DNA of 64,000 nt from an uncultured Paracoccaceae bacterium (GCA_947498415.1 CANMKB010000001.1:739694-803693); one strand, 5' to 3'; shown: positions 39,709-49,135, numbered from the stretch's first letter. Notes: a model not told the origin generated them from the sequence alone. Translations and numbers: made by a program.

Positions 39709-40353
39709 ATGGCCAAGCAGCTAGATTACCAAACGATCCGCGAGATTTTTACACGCTTTCAAGAGGCGGCGCCTGAACCGGAAGGTGAATTGGATCATGT
39801 GAACGCATATACGCTTGTCGTGGCTGTCGCGCTTTCAGCGCAGGCCACCGACAAGGGGGTGAACAAGGCCACCAAAGAACTGTTCAAAATCGCAGATACA
39901 CCGCAAAAAATGCTCGACTTGGGTGAAGAGGCCGTCATCGAGCATATCAAGACGATCGGTCTTTATCGGAACAAAGCCAAGAACGTGATCAAGATGTCGC
40001 GCATTCTCGTCGATGAGTACGGTGGCGAGGTGCCAAACTCACGTGCAGCGCTTGAGGGGCTGCCGGGTGTTGGGCGTAAAACGGCAAATGTTGTTCTGAA
40101 TATGTGGTGGCAGTTCCCGGCCCAAGCGGTCGACACACACATCTATCGTTTCGGCAATCGGTCCGGGGTTTGCCCGGGCAAGGACGTGGTCGCTGTAGAG
40201 CGGGCCATTGAAGATAATATTCCTGCGGATTTTCAACTTCATGCACATCACTGGATGATTTTGCATGGGCGATATCATTGCAAGGCACGTAAGCCGTTGT
40301 GCGGAACGTGCCTGATCCGCGATCTCTGTATGTTTGAGGAAAAGAACCTATGA
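39709..40353 (+). CDS. nth: Endonuclease III
   Basis: Base-excision repair glycosylase/AP lyase for oxidised pyrimidines, 214 residues. The helix-hairpin-helix is LEGLPGVGRKTANVV with the catalytic lysine. The catalytic aspartate is in VDTHIYRFGNR. The 4Fe-4S ligands follow the canonical spacing C-6-C-2-C-5-C at the C-terminus. The ATG at 39709 has CGGAGG upstream. The stop overlaps the kinase start by four bases. Confidence 0.96.
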   Translation: MAKQLDYQTIREIFTRFQEAAPEPEGELDHVNAYTLVVAVALSAQATDKGVNKATKELFKIADTPQKMLDLGEEAVIEHIKTIGLYRNKAKNVIKMSRILVDEYGGEVPNSRAALEGLPGVGRKTANVVLNMWWQFPAQAVDTHIYRFGNRSGVCPGKDVVAVERAIEDNIPADFQLHAHHWMILHGRYHCKARKPLCGTCLIRDLCMFEEKNL

Positions 40354-41336
40354 GCAAGTATCAAGTTGTCGGCATCGGCAACGCTATCGTTGATGTCATA
40401 AGCCAGTCTGATGACAGCTTTTTGGACCTGATGGGTATCAAAAAGGGCATTATGCAACTGATCGAAAAAGAGCGCGGTGAGCTGCTTTATGGTGCGATGA
40501 CAAATCGCGTGCAGGCGCCGGGTGGCTCTGTCGCCAATACTTTGGCGGGTTTGGGTAACCTTGGCTTGTCGACCGCTTTTATTGGCCGAGTGAACAACGA
40601 CGCGCTGGGCCAGTTCTACGCTCAGGAAATGGTTGCCGGTGGTACAGATTTCCCGAACGCCCCAATTGAGGGGGGCGAATTGCCAACTTCTCGTTCTATG
40701 ATTTTTGTATCGCCAGACGGCGAACGCTCGATGAACACCTATCTGGGTATTTCGTCAGAGGTTAGCGCAGATGATGTTTCAGAAAATGTCGCAGGGCAGG
40801 CCATGATCTTGTTCCTTGAAGGGTATCTGTATGACAAACCTAAAGGAAAAGCCGCGTTCGAACGGGCAGCAGAGCTGTGCCACGCGGGCGGCGGCAAAGC
40901 CGGGATTTCATTGTCTGACCCATTCTGTGTTGATCGCCATCGTGCCGATTTCCGCCGCTTGGTCGGCGAGCTGGATTACGTGATTGGCAATGAACACGAA
41001 TGGAAATCTCTGTACGAAACCGAAGATTTAGAGGCAGCCCTTTCACAAGCTACCAACGATTCTGGCCTGATTGTGTGTACACGTTCCGGCAAGGAAGTGG
41101 TGTTGGCAAAAGGTGGCGAGCGCGTCACTGTACCGGTCACAGAGATCGTTCCTGTTGACGCAACAGGCGCGGGAGATCAGTTCGCAGCAGGCTTCTTGTA
41201 CGGATATGCGACAGGCCAATCCCTTGAAACATGTGGACGCATGGGCTGTGTTGCAGCGGCAGAAGTGATCAGCCACTACGGTGCGCGCCCCGAAACAGAT
41301 CTAAAGGCGCTTTTTGTGAAAGAGGGCTTGCTATAA
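40350..41336 (+). CDS. Adenosine kinase, PfkB family
   Basis: Ribokinase-fold sugar kinase of 328 residues. The N-terminal GNAIVDV and GGSVANTLAGL segments bind the nucleoside or sugar, and the C-terminal PVDATGAGDQFAAGF motif holds the catalytic aspartate and anion hole. The pattern matches alphaproteobacterial adenosine kinases in purine salvage. It is translationally coupled to nth (ATGA), which is probably a matter of expression rather than function. Confidence 0.9.
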   Translation: MSKYQVVGIGNAIVDVISQSDDSFLDLMGIKKGIMQLIEKERGELLYGAMTNRVQAPGGSVANTLAGLGNLGLSTAFIGRVNNDALGQFYAQEMVAGGTDFPNAPIEGGELPTSRSMIFVSPDGERSMNTYLGISSEVSADDVSENVAGQAMILFLEGYLYDKPKGKAAFERAAELCHAGGGKAGISLSDPFCVDRHRADFRRLVGELDYVIGNEHEWKSLYETEDLEAALSQATNDSGLIVCTRSGKEVVLAKGGERVTVPVTEIVPVDATGAGDQFAAGFLYGYATGQSLETCGRMGCVAAAEVISHYGARPETDLKALFVKEGLL

Positions 41337-41342
41337 TTTCCT

Positions 41343-41376
41343 GATGAGACACGGCGCAGCGTTGTTGTGTCTCATC
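41343..41376 (+). terminator. Stem-loop after the adenosine kinase gene
   Basis: A perfect 10-bp stem GATGAGACAC/GTGTCTCATC with a 14-base loop lies 7 bases after the stop. There is no T-run, so it may stabilise the mRNA end or terminate with Rho rather than act as a classical terminator. GATGAGAC recurs once more near 41414. Confidence 0.45.
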
Positions 41377-41607
41377 CATGCGCCGGTCTGCACGTCGCAG
41401 ATGCTTACACAGGGATGAGACGATCTTTTGAAACAGCAGCCGGCCTAAAAGCGCAGCGGCTCGCAGTACAAAAGCCCGATTTTCCTAAAATCTCGTTGAT
41501 TTGTTTGGAGCAAGTCGCGCCGAATTCGGTTCAGGATGACTGGCCGAGCCAGTGCGTTACCGTTCTTTTTTGATAAAGCCTGGGCCACTTCAAGTTATGC
41601 GCAAGGT

Positions 41608-41625
41608 GGGCGGCCCAAACCGCCC
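41608..41625 (-). terminator. GC stem-loop after the sulfotransferase gene
   Basis: A 6-bp stem GGGCGG/CCGCCC with a 6-base loop begins 8 bases downstream of the sulfotransferase stop on the minus strand. No T-run follows, so termination strength is uncertain. The rest of the 41337-41632 gap holds no gene I can support. Confidence 0.4.
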
Positions 41626-41632
41626 AACATCG

Positions 41633-42451
41633 TTAGTCACCTAGTTTGGCGTGGATTTCATCTAGGTCGATTTCGCCAATCGGCAATTTGTTCGCAGGGT
41701 TTTCGAAGTCGTATTTGAACAAATCGAAATCACGTTTGTACATTTCGTAGACCAGATGCTTTGACAGATCGTCGAAATAGTCTTCGACCGGATGCGCACG
41801 TTTCGGGCCGTGGTCTGCAGATTCATTGAACCGAGGCACGTCGTCTAGTGAAACAGGGTGCGCGACATCAATCTTATCGAGAACGCCTTGCATGCCTTCG
41901 TTGAACTTTTCCGTCCAAAAGATCTGATCATAGCGCCCTCCATTTACAATAAACGTAGAAACGTGCCCTGAACTGGCGGACCAGTGAATGTCAGGGTCCA
42001 TCGGGCGGCGCCAGCGTACAGTGTCACGCGCGAACAAAAGAAAACGGCGGAAGCTTGCGATTTGGTCAAACTCTTGTTTGCCATCTTCGCCGCCAACCTC
42101 GATGCCATATTTTTGGATGAGCATCGGGACCAAGTTACCGCGATACCGGCGACCGTTGCGTTGAATGCCGCAAATCTTATCGAAGAATGAACTTAAGATG
42201 CGTGAGTAAGGGTTGCGAACACAGGTAAACGCAAAGCTTTCATGCCCATGTACGACCGTGCTAATTGGGGTTTTGCTGTCTTCATGGGCCCATTTATGGA
42301 GACCATCTTTGGCATCGTGAATGTCGCCGTTAAAGTATTCGCCATGATCAGAATAATACATGATTTGGCCAATTGTGGAGCAAGCGCATTTTGGAACGAC
42401 GCGATAAACGACGCTCTGACTTTCTGTCATCCAGGTGCCCGGGAATCCCAT
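41633..42451 (-). CDS. Sulfotransferase family 2 protein
   Basis: PAPS-dependent sulfotransferase of about 272 residues. The 5'-phosphosulfate loop is VPKCACSTIG and the 3'-phosphate region is CVRNPYSRILSSF, as in the carbohydrate sulfotransferase family (HNK-1/chondroitin type). I take the ATG at 42451 because GGAGG lies 9 bases upstream; a GTG at 42496 is in frame with no such site. It is divergent from a GT14/DUF5928 glycosyltransferase, so a surface glycan is the likely acceptor. PAPS synthesis genes are not in the window. Confidence 0.88.
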   Translation of the reverse strand: MGFPGTWMTESQSVVYRVVPKCACSTIGQIMYYSDHGEYFNGDIHDAKDGLHKWAHEDSKTPISTVVHGHESFAFTCVRNPYSRILSSFFDKICGIQRNGRRYRGNLVPMLIQKYGIEVGGEDGKQEFDQIASFRRFLLFARDTVRWRRPMDPDIHWSASSGHVSTFIVNGGRYDQIFWTEKFNEGMQGVLDKIDVAHPVSLDDVPRFNESADHGPKRAHPVEDYFDDLSKHLVYEMYKRDFDLFKYDFENPANKLPIGEIDLDEIHAKLGD

Positions 42452-42600
42452 TTTCTTGTGCCTCCGGCTTATATGTGGCGCAAATTCTTTAGCCACACTT
42501 TTGTATAGGTCTTAAAAAACCAAAATTTCCCAGTTTATTCAATCGGTGTTCATCTTTAATAAGTAAACAATCGGGTTAATACGAGGTTACAGTTTCGAGT

Positions 42601-44178
42601 ATGTCAAAGATCGCATACATTCTTTTGTGCCATAAAGACCCAGAAGCGATTATTCAGCAGGCCAACCAGCTGACCGCAACAGGGGATTTCATCTCAATTC
42701 ATTTTGATGCGAGTGCGGATCCAAAGAGCTTTGAGCAGCTTCAAAAAGCATTGGGGGAAAATCCTAATGTGACGTTTGCAACCAAGCGCATCAAATGCGG
42801 ATGGGGTGAATGGTCGTTGGTGCAAGCAACCCTTTATGCGATCGAAGCGGCCCTAAAGGAATTCCCTAAAGCCACTCATTTTTACATGCTGTCTGGCGAC
42901 TGCATGGCGATTAAAACATCGGAATATGTTCACAACTTCTTAGACGACCATGATTGTGACTTTATCGAGAGTTTTGATTTTTTCGAAAGCGATTGGATCA
43001 AAACCGGGATGAAGAAGGATCGGTTGATCTATCGCCATTTCTTCAATGAACGTGAGCGAAAGCGGCTGTTTTACGGCGCCTACAATATGCAAAAACGCCT
43101 CGGCCTTGAGCGTAGCATCCCATCTGACATCCAAGTGCAAATCGGCAGCCAGTGGTGGTGCCTGCGTAGACCGACGGTTGAGGCCGTGATGGAATTCACG
43201 CGCAAACGCCGTGATGTCATGCGGTTCTTCCGAACAACGTGGATTCCTGACGAGACCTTCTTTCAAACAGTGGTCCGGCATCTGATCCCTGGTGATGAAA
43301 TTAACACTCGGACTCTGACGTTTTTGATGTTCACCGATTATGGGATGCCATTGGTGTTCTATAACGATCACTATGATCTGCTTTTAAACCAAGACTTCCT
43401 GTTTGCGCGAAAAATAAGCCCCGAAGCCACGGACCTGAAAGAGCGCCTTGGGAAGCTCTATGCTTCGAGTGATATCGAATTCAGAATTTCAGGCGAAGGC
43501 CCAAGCTTGTTCAAGTTTGTGACAGAACGCGGGCGTGTCGGCCGTCGATTTGCGAATCGCTTCTGGGAAACCGAAGCAACCTTGGGCCGAGAGCGGGAAC
43601 TTATGATTCTCGTTTGTAAAAAGTGGCACGTGGCAAAGCGGCTGTTGGGTAAAATTAAACAAGAAACGAATATCCCGGCTGTGGACTACCTCTTTCAAGA
43701 AGAACACACCGACCTGCCAGACCTGGGTGGCATTCAGGCGACCATCGAAAAACGGACTCGTCACCGCCGGGCCTTGATCCGAATGCTATTTGATTACTTC
43801 CAGTCCAACCGCATGATCATTTGCATGGATCCGGGATCGCTTGACTTGCTGCACGATTTTTATAGCGACCGGTCTACGACACGGGCTCTGGAAATTCAGT
43901 GTGATTACTCCGAAGAATACCTGAAGGGGCATGCAAGTCGTATTGGATTGGCCGGGGAACAGACTCCGATGGAGACCTTCAATCGTATCCTACCAACGAT
44001 TTTGCGAGATATTGACGATGAAAGTGACGCCATTCGGGATGCGGATTTCGAAAATTACTCACGGATTCGCCAAAAAGACGAAATTGGCGATTTCCTAGAT
44101 CCGATCGCGAATTTCTTGTCTGTCAATCAAGACAAGGCGCGCGAAATCGCGATGACGCCTCATCTCTTCTCTGACTAG
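42601..44178 (+). CDS. GT14-type glycosyltransferase with DUF5928-like C-terminus
   Basis: Protein of 525 residues. The N-terminal half is a core-2/I-branching-type (GT14) transferase: an opening AYILLCHKDP, then HFDASAD, KCGWGEWSLVQATL and FYMLSGDCMAIK. Members of this group transfer GlcNAc or xylose. The C-terminal half, after about residue 280, matches my recollection of DUF5928 and has no motif I can interpret. There is no signal peptide or membrane span, so it acts in the cytoplasm. The divergent sulfotransferase suggests joint synthesis of a sulfated surface glycan. Confidence 0.85.
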   Translation: MSKIAYILLCHKDPEAIIQQANQLTATGDFISIHFDASADPKSFEQLQKALGENPNVTFATKRIKCGWGEWSLVQATLYAIEAALKEFPKATHFYMLSGDCMAIKTSEYVHNFLDDHDCDFIESFDFFESDWIKTGMKKDRLIYRHFFNERERKRLFYGAYNMQKRLGLERSIPSDIQVQIGSQWWCLRRPTVEAVMEFTRKRRDVMRFFRTTWIPDETFFQTVVRHLIPGDEINTRTLTFLMFTDYGMPLVFYNDHYDLLLNQDFLFARKISPEATDLKERLGKLYASSDIEFRISGEGPSLFKFVTERGRVGRRFANRFWETEATLGRERELMILVCKKWHVAKRLLGKIKQETNIPAVDYLFQEEHTDLPDLGGIQATIEKRTRHRRALIRMLFDYFQSNRMIICMDPGSLDLLHDFYSDRSTTRALEIQCDYSEEYLKGHASRIGLAGEQTPMETFNRILPTILRDIDDESDAIRDADFENYSRIRQKDEIGDFLDPIANFLSVNQDKAREIAMTPHLFSD

Positions 44179-45110
44179 CTGTTGGAAGACGTCAGCGAAA
44201 GGAAGACGTCTTCTAGATCGGCTTCTTCGGTTTTGACGTCTCGAATGCGGATTCCGGCATCGCGAACGATTTGCAGGACGTGCTCTGCCGATGTTGTGCG
44301 TGTGTGATATGACAACGCAAGCGTGCCGTTGGTGCGCTGCGTGATTTCAATATCGCGGTGTTCCGGCAGTTCGTTGATCGGGTCTTCGGGGTGCACAACC
44401 ATGGTTTTTGAATCAAGCTGACCTAGTAGGTTTGCCGTGCTGTCCTGCGCAATTTTCTGACCTTGGTTGATAATGGCGATCTCATCGCACATCTGCTCTG
44501 CCTCTTCGAGGTAATGTGTTGTCAAAATGATCGTGGTGCCGCGTTTGCGATTCAGCATTCTCACGTTTTCCCAAAGCATTTGGCGCAGCTCGATATCTAC
44601 GCCTGCCGTCGGTTCATCCAGCACAAGCACCTGTGGGCTATGCACCAATGCTTTGGCCAACAATAAGCGGCGGCGCATACCGCCAGAAAGCGTGCGTGCA
44701 TACGCGTTTGCTTTGTCCTGTAGACCAACGAGCTGAAGGATTTCATCGCTTTTGCGTTGTGATTTAGGAACGCCATAAAGCCCAGCTTGCACTTCTAGTG
44801 CGTTTCTTGGCGAGAAAAACGGATCAACATTAAGCTCTTGCGGCATGACGCCAATAGCGGCGCGAGATTGACGTGGGTTTTGGTCTTGATCGAACCCCCA
44901 AATATTCACACTGCCGGACGTTTTTCGCACCAAGCCGGCGAGAATGTTAATCATGGTGGATTTGCCCGCGCCGTTGGGGCCAAGCAATCCAAAGATTGAC
45001 CCTGCTTTAACGGACAGATCGATGCCTTTCAGCGCCGGTTTTTCTGGCGCACCGCGGCTCGCAGCGTAAACCTTACAAAGATCGGTTAATTCGATGGCAT
45101 TCTGTGTCAT
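44175..45110 (-). CDS. ABC transporter ATP-binding protein, ABC-2 type
   Basis: ATPase of 311 residues with Walker A GPNGAGKST (44-52), signature LSGGMRRRLLLAKAL and Walker B VLVLDEPTAG, close to the YadG/NodI-type export ATPases. A C-terminal domain of about 80 residues follows the ATPase core. No ABC-2 permease gene is adjacent, so its membrane partner must be elsewhere. It overlaps the end of the glycosyltransferase gene by 4 bases on the opposite strand. Confidence 0.9.
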   Translation of the reverse strand: MTQNAIELTDLCKVYAASRGAPEKPALKGIDLSVKAGSIFGLLGPNGAGKSTMINILAGLVRKTSGSVNIWGFDQDQNPRQSRAAIGVMPQELNVDPFFSPRNALEVQAGLYGVPKSQRKSDEILQLVGLQDKANAYARTLSGGMRRRLLLAKALVHSPQVLVLDEPTAGVDIELRQMLWENVRMLNRKRGTTIILTTHYLEEAEQMCDEIAIINQGQKIAQDSTANLLGQLDSKTMVVHPEDPINELPEHRDIEITQRTNGTLALSYHTRTTSAEHVLQIVRDAGIRIRDVKTEEADLEDVFLSLTSSNS

Positions 45111-45196
45111 TGGCTCTCTTGCTCTTAACCGATTGTTGGCTCATATTCGCGCATAGCTAAACTGGACCGGAACGACAACCTGAAGGACCTCGCCAA

Positions 45197-45379
45197 ATGA
45201 CGATCGAAGCGCCAGAAATCAAGATTGTGGACAGCTATCGTATAGCATGTGACGGCGGCGAAGGTGCGCTTGGCCACCCACGTGTTTGGCTTAGTATTCC
45301 GCATGATGCTGGTTTTGTGGAATGTGGATATTGTGATTGTAAATACATTCACAAAGACCATGCCGACAAGGCAGCCTAA
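45197..45379 (+). CDS. Zinc-finger zf-CHCC protein, NDUFS6-like
   Basis: Small protein of 60 residues whose zinc ligands follow the CHCC pattern: Cys18, His27, Cys43 and Cys46 (C-8-H-15-C-2-C). The same fold is found in the complex I subunit NDUFS6, and homologues are known as accessory complex I subunits in Paracoccus. It may therefore be part of NADH dehydrogenase here. No nuo genes are near, as is usual for these accessory subunits. Confidence 0.88.
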   Translation: MTIEAPEIKIVDSYRIACDGGEGALGHPRVWLSIPHDAGFVECGYCDCKYIHKDHADKAA

Positions 45380-45428
45380 AACTATCACAAGGTTCAAATG
45401 GAGCATGGTGATTTGCGGTTCCCTCAAA

Positions 45429-46088
45429 TCACAAATGCGTTTGCGCGAATAGACGATCTGGTGCCTCAAGGTGTGGTACTGCGTTGAATTGCGTCATCAG
45501 CGGTTTATCCAGCAACATGTGTAACTGGTGAATGGACGTATTCATAATCGCCAGACACATTCGCGCCCAGCCCGATGTATCCAAATTCAAAGATTGGCGC
45601 ATGATTTCGCTAATCACACCCCCTGAAGAAAAGACCAAGGCAGGCCCGTCGCCCGACAGTATCTCGTCGATCGCTTCGCCAATTCGATTTGAAAAAGTGG
45701 TATAGGTTTCTGGGATATCTGTTAGCAAATCCTGCTCCCATGCACCAAGTACCTTTGGAATGTGTGCAGCAAACCCCTCGCGCGAGTTTGGAACTTCTAA
45801 TTTGAACTGGCGCTCCATCGCTTTGGAGAGATCAAAGTAGGGAAACTCATTCAGTCTAGGGTCTTGTATCACTTCGCCGTAACGCTGTGCTTGGGCGCCC
45901 TGTGCCGTTTCGATATGGCGCTGCATTGTGCCACAGTAAACACGGCTAAAATGTTGCTTATTCGCATTGAAATGGTTGCCCAGCCAAGCGGCCTGCTGAT
46001 GACCCAAATCAGAAAGTTGATCATAGGAATGTTCATCGCGTGCTTGAGTATTTGCCTGTCCGTGGCGGATCAAAGTAATTTGAGACAT
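45429..46088 (-). CDS. Histidine phosphatase family protein
   Basis: Phosphoglycerate-mutase-like phosphatase of 219 residues. The catalytic RHG is at residues 8-10 (LIRHGQANT), and the acid/base region is near SGDGPALVFSSGGVISEI. The usual second histidine of a GHG motif reads SSGGV, so I cannot place it; activity may be altered. The ATG at 46088 begins the conserved sequence, and an in-frame start 8 codons upstream is less likely. Substrate unknown. Confidence 0.85.
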   Translation of the reverse strand: MSQITLIRHGQANTQARDEHSYDQLSDLGHQQAAWLGNHFNANKQHFSRVYCGTMQRHIETAQGAQAQRYGEVIQDPRLNEFPYFDLSKAMERQFKLEVPNSREGFAAHIPKVLGAWEQDLLTDIPETYTTFSNRIGEAIDEILSGDGPALVFSSGGVISEIMRQSLNLDTSGWARMCLAIMNTSIHQLHMLLDKPLMTQFNAVPHLEAPDRLFAQTHL

Positions 46089-46298
46089 GGTGACTCCGAA
46101 AGTGACTGGCAACTTGCTATGCTGTGACGCGGATAGAGGAAAGGCACGATTTCATGACACCTAATCGGTGACGCCTTTCGGAAATTTGTGGGCGGGAAAA
46201 CAACATCATGGCGCAAACCTTTTATTACGCGTCGCGAAACTCGCCTTTGGCCACAAGTCGTATGCGGTAGAGTACATACAAATTGTAGGAGACCCAGC

Positions 46299-49073
46299 AT
46301 GTCGGACACAGTCAAATTCGTCCTCGACGGCAAGGAAGTTGAGGCCGAGAAGGGCCTGACCATTTGGGAAGTTGCCAATGGTCGGGGGCTTGTGATTCCC
46401 CATCTGTGCCACAAGCCTGCACCCGGGTATCGTCCCGACGGCAACTGTCGTGCTTGCATGGTTGAGATTGAGGGCGAGCGTACGCTTGCAGCCTCGTGTA
46501 TTCGTGAACCCAACGAAGGCATGATTGTTCACACCAACACCGCCCGTGCAGAAAATGCGCGGAAAATGGTGGTTGAGATGTTGGTAACAGATCAGCCTGA
46601 TCGTGAAGAGGCGCACGACAAATCCAGCCATCTTTGGGATATGGCTGATTTGAATGGTGTCTCTGAAAGCCGCTTTCCCAAGATTGAAGAAGGGCGCATC
46701 CCTCTGCTTGACGATTCTCATGTTGCCATGAGCGTTAACTTGGATGCCTGTATTTCCTGTAGCCTGTGTGTTCAGGCATGCCGCGAAGTGCAGGTGAACG
46801 ACGTGATCGGCATGGCGGGTCGTGGTCACAACGCATACCCGACCTTCGACATTTCTGATCCAATGGGCGCGTCTTCTTGTGTAGCCTGCGGTGAATGCGT
46901 GCAGGCCTGCCCAACAGGTGCTTTGATGCCCGCCAATGTTGTTGATGAAAACCAAGTCGGCGACATGAGCGATTTTGACAGCGAAACCGAAAGTGTATGC
47001 CCGTTCTGTGGTGTGGGCTGCAAGGTGAGCCTCAAAGTTAAAGACGGCAAAGTGAAATACGTTGAGGGCATTAACGGCCCGGCAAACGAAGGCCGTTTGT
47101 GTGTCAAAGGCCGCTTTGGATTTGACTATATTCATCACCCACATCGCCTGACCAAACCGTTGATCCGTCGCGATGACGCGCCGGCCAAAGGGTTGAATGT
47201 AGATCCCGGCAATCTTGATACCCACTTCCGCGAAGCGACGTGGGAAGAGGCGATGGAATTTGCATCAAGCGGTTTGAAAAAGCTGCGCGAGGAAAATCCA
47301 AAGAATGTAGCGGGTTTTGGCTCTGCTAAATGTACAAACGAAGAGGCGTACCTCTTTCAGAAGTTCATTCGTCAAGGTTTTCAGCATAACAACGTCGATC
47401 ACTGTACACGTCTGTGCCACGCCTCATCAGTGTCTGCTTTGATCGAGAACGTTGGGTCGGGCGCAGTAACAGCGACGTTCAACGAAATCGAAAACGCAGA
47501 TGTGGCCATTGTGATTGGATCGAACCCGATCGAAAATCACCCGGTTGCAGCGACCTATTTCAAGCAATTCACCAAACGTGGCGGAAAGCTGATCGTTATG
47601 GATCCACGCGGAGTTGGCCTGCGTCGTTTCGCAACCGAGATGGTTCAATTCAGACCGGGCGCAGATGTATCAATGCTGAACGCAATCATGAACGTGATTG
47701 TGGAAGAAGAGCTGTATGACAGCCAGTACATCCATCGTTGGACAGAAAACTGGAGCGCCGAAAAAGAGCACCTACGCGACTTCACGCCCGAAAAGATGTC
47801 AGAGATTTGTGGTGTTTCCGCAGAACAGCTTCGTCGTGTGGCCCGTACCTTTGCCAACGGCAAAGCCGGATTGATCTTTTGGGGTATGGGAGTGTCTCAG
47901 CACATTCATGGCACCGACAACTCTCGCTGCTTGATTTCCTTGGCGCTGATGACTGGAAACGTAGGTAAGCCGGGCGCAGGTCTGCACCCGCTGCGCGGTC
48001 AAAACAATGTTCAGGGTGCTTCTGATGCGGGTCTTATCCCGATGTTCTTGCCAGATTACCAAACCGTCACAAGCGATGACGTGCGTAAAAGCTTTACCGA
48101 TGTTTGGGGCGGCGGTGACTTCAGCAACGAAAAAGGCCTAACGGTTACCGAAATTGTAGACGAGGTTTATGCCGGCAACATTAAGGGCATGTACATTCAG
48201 GGTGAAAACCCGGCGATGTCAGACCCAGATGTTGAACACGCCCGTGACGCATTTGCGAAGCTAGAGCTAATGATCGTTCAGGATATCTTTCTGACTGAAA
48301 CAGCAAACTATGCTGATGTTATTCTGCCTGCTTCTGCGCTTTATGAAAAAAACGGTACGGTTTCCAATACCAACCGTCAGGTGCAACGCGTGCGCCCAGC
48401 TGTGACACCTCCGGGCGAAGCCCGCGAAGATTGGAAGATCACAGTCGAACTTGCGCAACGCATTGGCCTGCCATGGTCCTACAGTGATGTGTCTCAAGTA
48501 TTTGCTGAGATGAAGCTCAACATGAAAAGCCTCGACAACATCACGTGGGAGCGACTGGAGACAGAGACGATAACCTATCCATCATTGCACGAGACCGACC
48601 CAGGTCAGGCAATCGTGTTTGGTGAAGGCTTCCCACGTCCAGATGGCCGTGCACGGTTTACGCCGGCCTCAGTGATCCCACCAGACGAAGCGCCAGATGC
48701 CGAATATCCAATGATCATGACAACAGGTCGTCAGCTGGAGCATTGGCATACAGGGTCAATGACACGACGTTCAAAGGTTTTGGATCATGTTGAGCCAGAG
48801 GCCAACTGTTCCCTCAACCCGCGTACGCTTAAGTTGATGGGTATCGAGCCGGGTGAGATGATCCGCCTGTCGACCCGTCGCGGAAGCATCGAAATCATGG
48901 CGCGGGCAGACCGTGCGATTGCCGAGGATATGGTGTTTGTTCCGTTCGCTTACGTTGAAGCGGCGGCAAATGTTCTGACCAACCCAGCTATCGACCCTTA
49001 CGGCAAGATTCCAGAGTTCAAGTTTTCGGCGGTACGTGTCGAAAAAATCGAAGGTCAGATCGCGGCTGAATAG
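46299..49073 (+). CDS. Formate dehydrogenase alpha subunit, molybdopterin type
   Basis: Oxidoreductase of 924 residues. Domains in order: an N-terminal 2Fe-2S domain (Cys37, 50, 53, 67), a 2x4Fe-4S ferredoxin region (CISCSLCVQAC and CVACGECVQACPTGA), a 4Fe-4S Mo/W-bis-MGD domain (CPFCGVGC), and the catalytic region. The metal-ligand position is a cysteine (NVDHCTRLCH) coded by TGT, not selenocysteine. The C-terminal MGD-binding domain includes TGRQLEHWHTG. The ATG at 46299 has TAGGAGA upstream; a longer in-frame start is rejected. No diaphorase subunits (FdsB/FdsG) are adjacent, so the electron acceptor is unclear. Confidence 0.9.
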   Translation: MSDTVKFVLDGKEVEAEKGLTIWEVANGRGLVIPHLCHKPAPGYRPDGNCRACMVEIEGERTLAASCIREPNEGMIVHTNTARAENARKMVVEMLVTDQPDREEAHDKSSHLWDMADLNGVSESRFPKIEEGRIPLLDDSHVAMSVNLDACISCSLCVQACREVQVNDVIGMAGRGHNAYPTFDISDPMGASSCVACGECVQACPTGALMPANVVDENQVGDMSDFDSETESVCPFCGVGCKVSLKVKDGKVKYVEGINGPANEGRLCVKGRFGFDYIHHPHRLTKPLIRRDDAPAKGLNVDPGNLDTHFREATWEEAMEFASSGLKKLREENPKNVAGFGSAKCTNEEAYLFQKFIRQGFQHNNVDHCTRLCHASSVSALIENVGSGAVTATFNEIENADVAIVIGSNPIENHPVAATYFKQFTKRGGKLIVMDPRGVGLRRFATEMVQFRPGADVSMLNAIMNVIVEEELYDSQYIHRWTENWSAEKEHLRDFTPEKMSEICGVSAEQLRRVARTFANGKAGLIFWGMGVSQHIHGTDNSRCLISLALMTGNVGKPGAGLHPLRGQNNVQGASDAGLIPMFLPDYQTVTSDDVRKSFTDVWGGGDFSNEKGLTVTEIVDEVYAGNIKGMYIQGENPAMSDPDVEHARDAFAKLELMIVQDIFLTETANYADVILPASALYEKNGTVSNTNRQVQRVRPAVTPPGEAREDWKITVELAQRIGLPWSYSDVSQVFAEMKLNMKSLDNITWERLETETITYPSLHETDPGQAIVFGEGFPRPDGRARFTPASVIPPDEAPDAEYPMIMTTGRQLEHWHTGSMTRRSKVLDHVEPEANCSLNPRTLKLMGIEPGEMIRLSTRRGSIEIMARADRAIAEDMVFVPFAYVEAAANVLTNPAIDPYGKIPEFKFSAVRVEKIEGQIAAE

Positions 49074-49096
49074 GCCCGAACCTACCAACAAGAATT

Positions 49097-49130
49097 AGGC
49101 CGGGTTTGCTATGGCAGATCCGGCTTTTTT
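49097..49130 (+). terminator. Terminator after the formate dehydrogenase gene
   Basis: GCCGG/CCGGC stem with partly paired interior, followed by six T. It lies about 25 bases after the stop codon. Confidence 0.75.
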
Positions 49131-49135
49131 ACGGG

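Noticed and set aside
46206..47225. Open frame of 339 codons on the minus strand inside the formate dehydrogenase gene
   Set aside because: Antisense shadow; the opposite strand encodes clear iron-sulfur and Mo-cofactor motifs.
46299..49073. Selenocysteine formate dehydrogenase
   Set aside because: The metal-ligand codon is TGT in DHCTRLCH, and there is no in-frame TGA.
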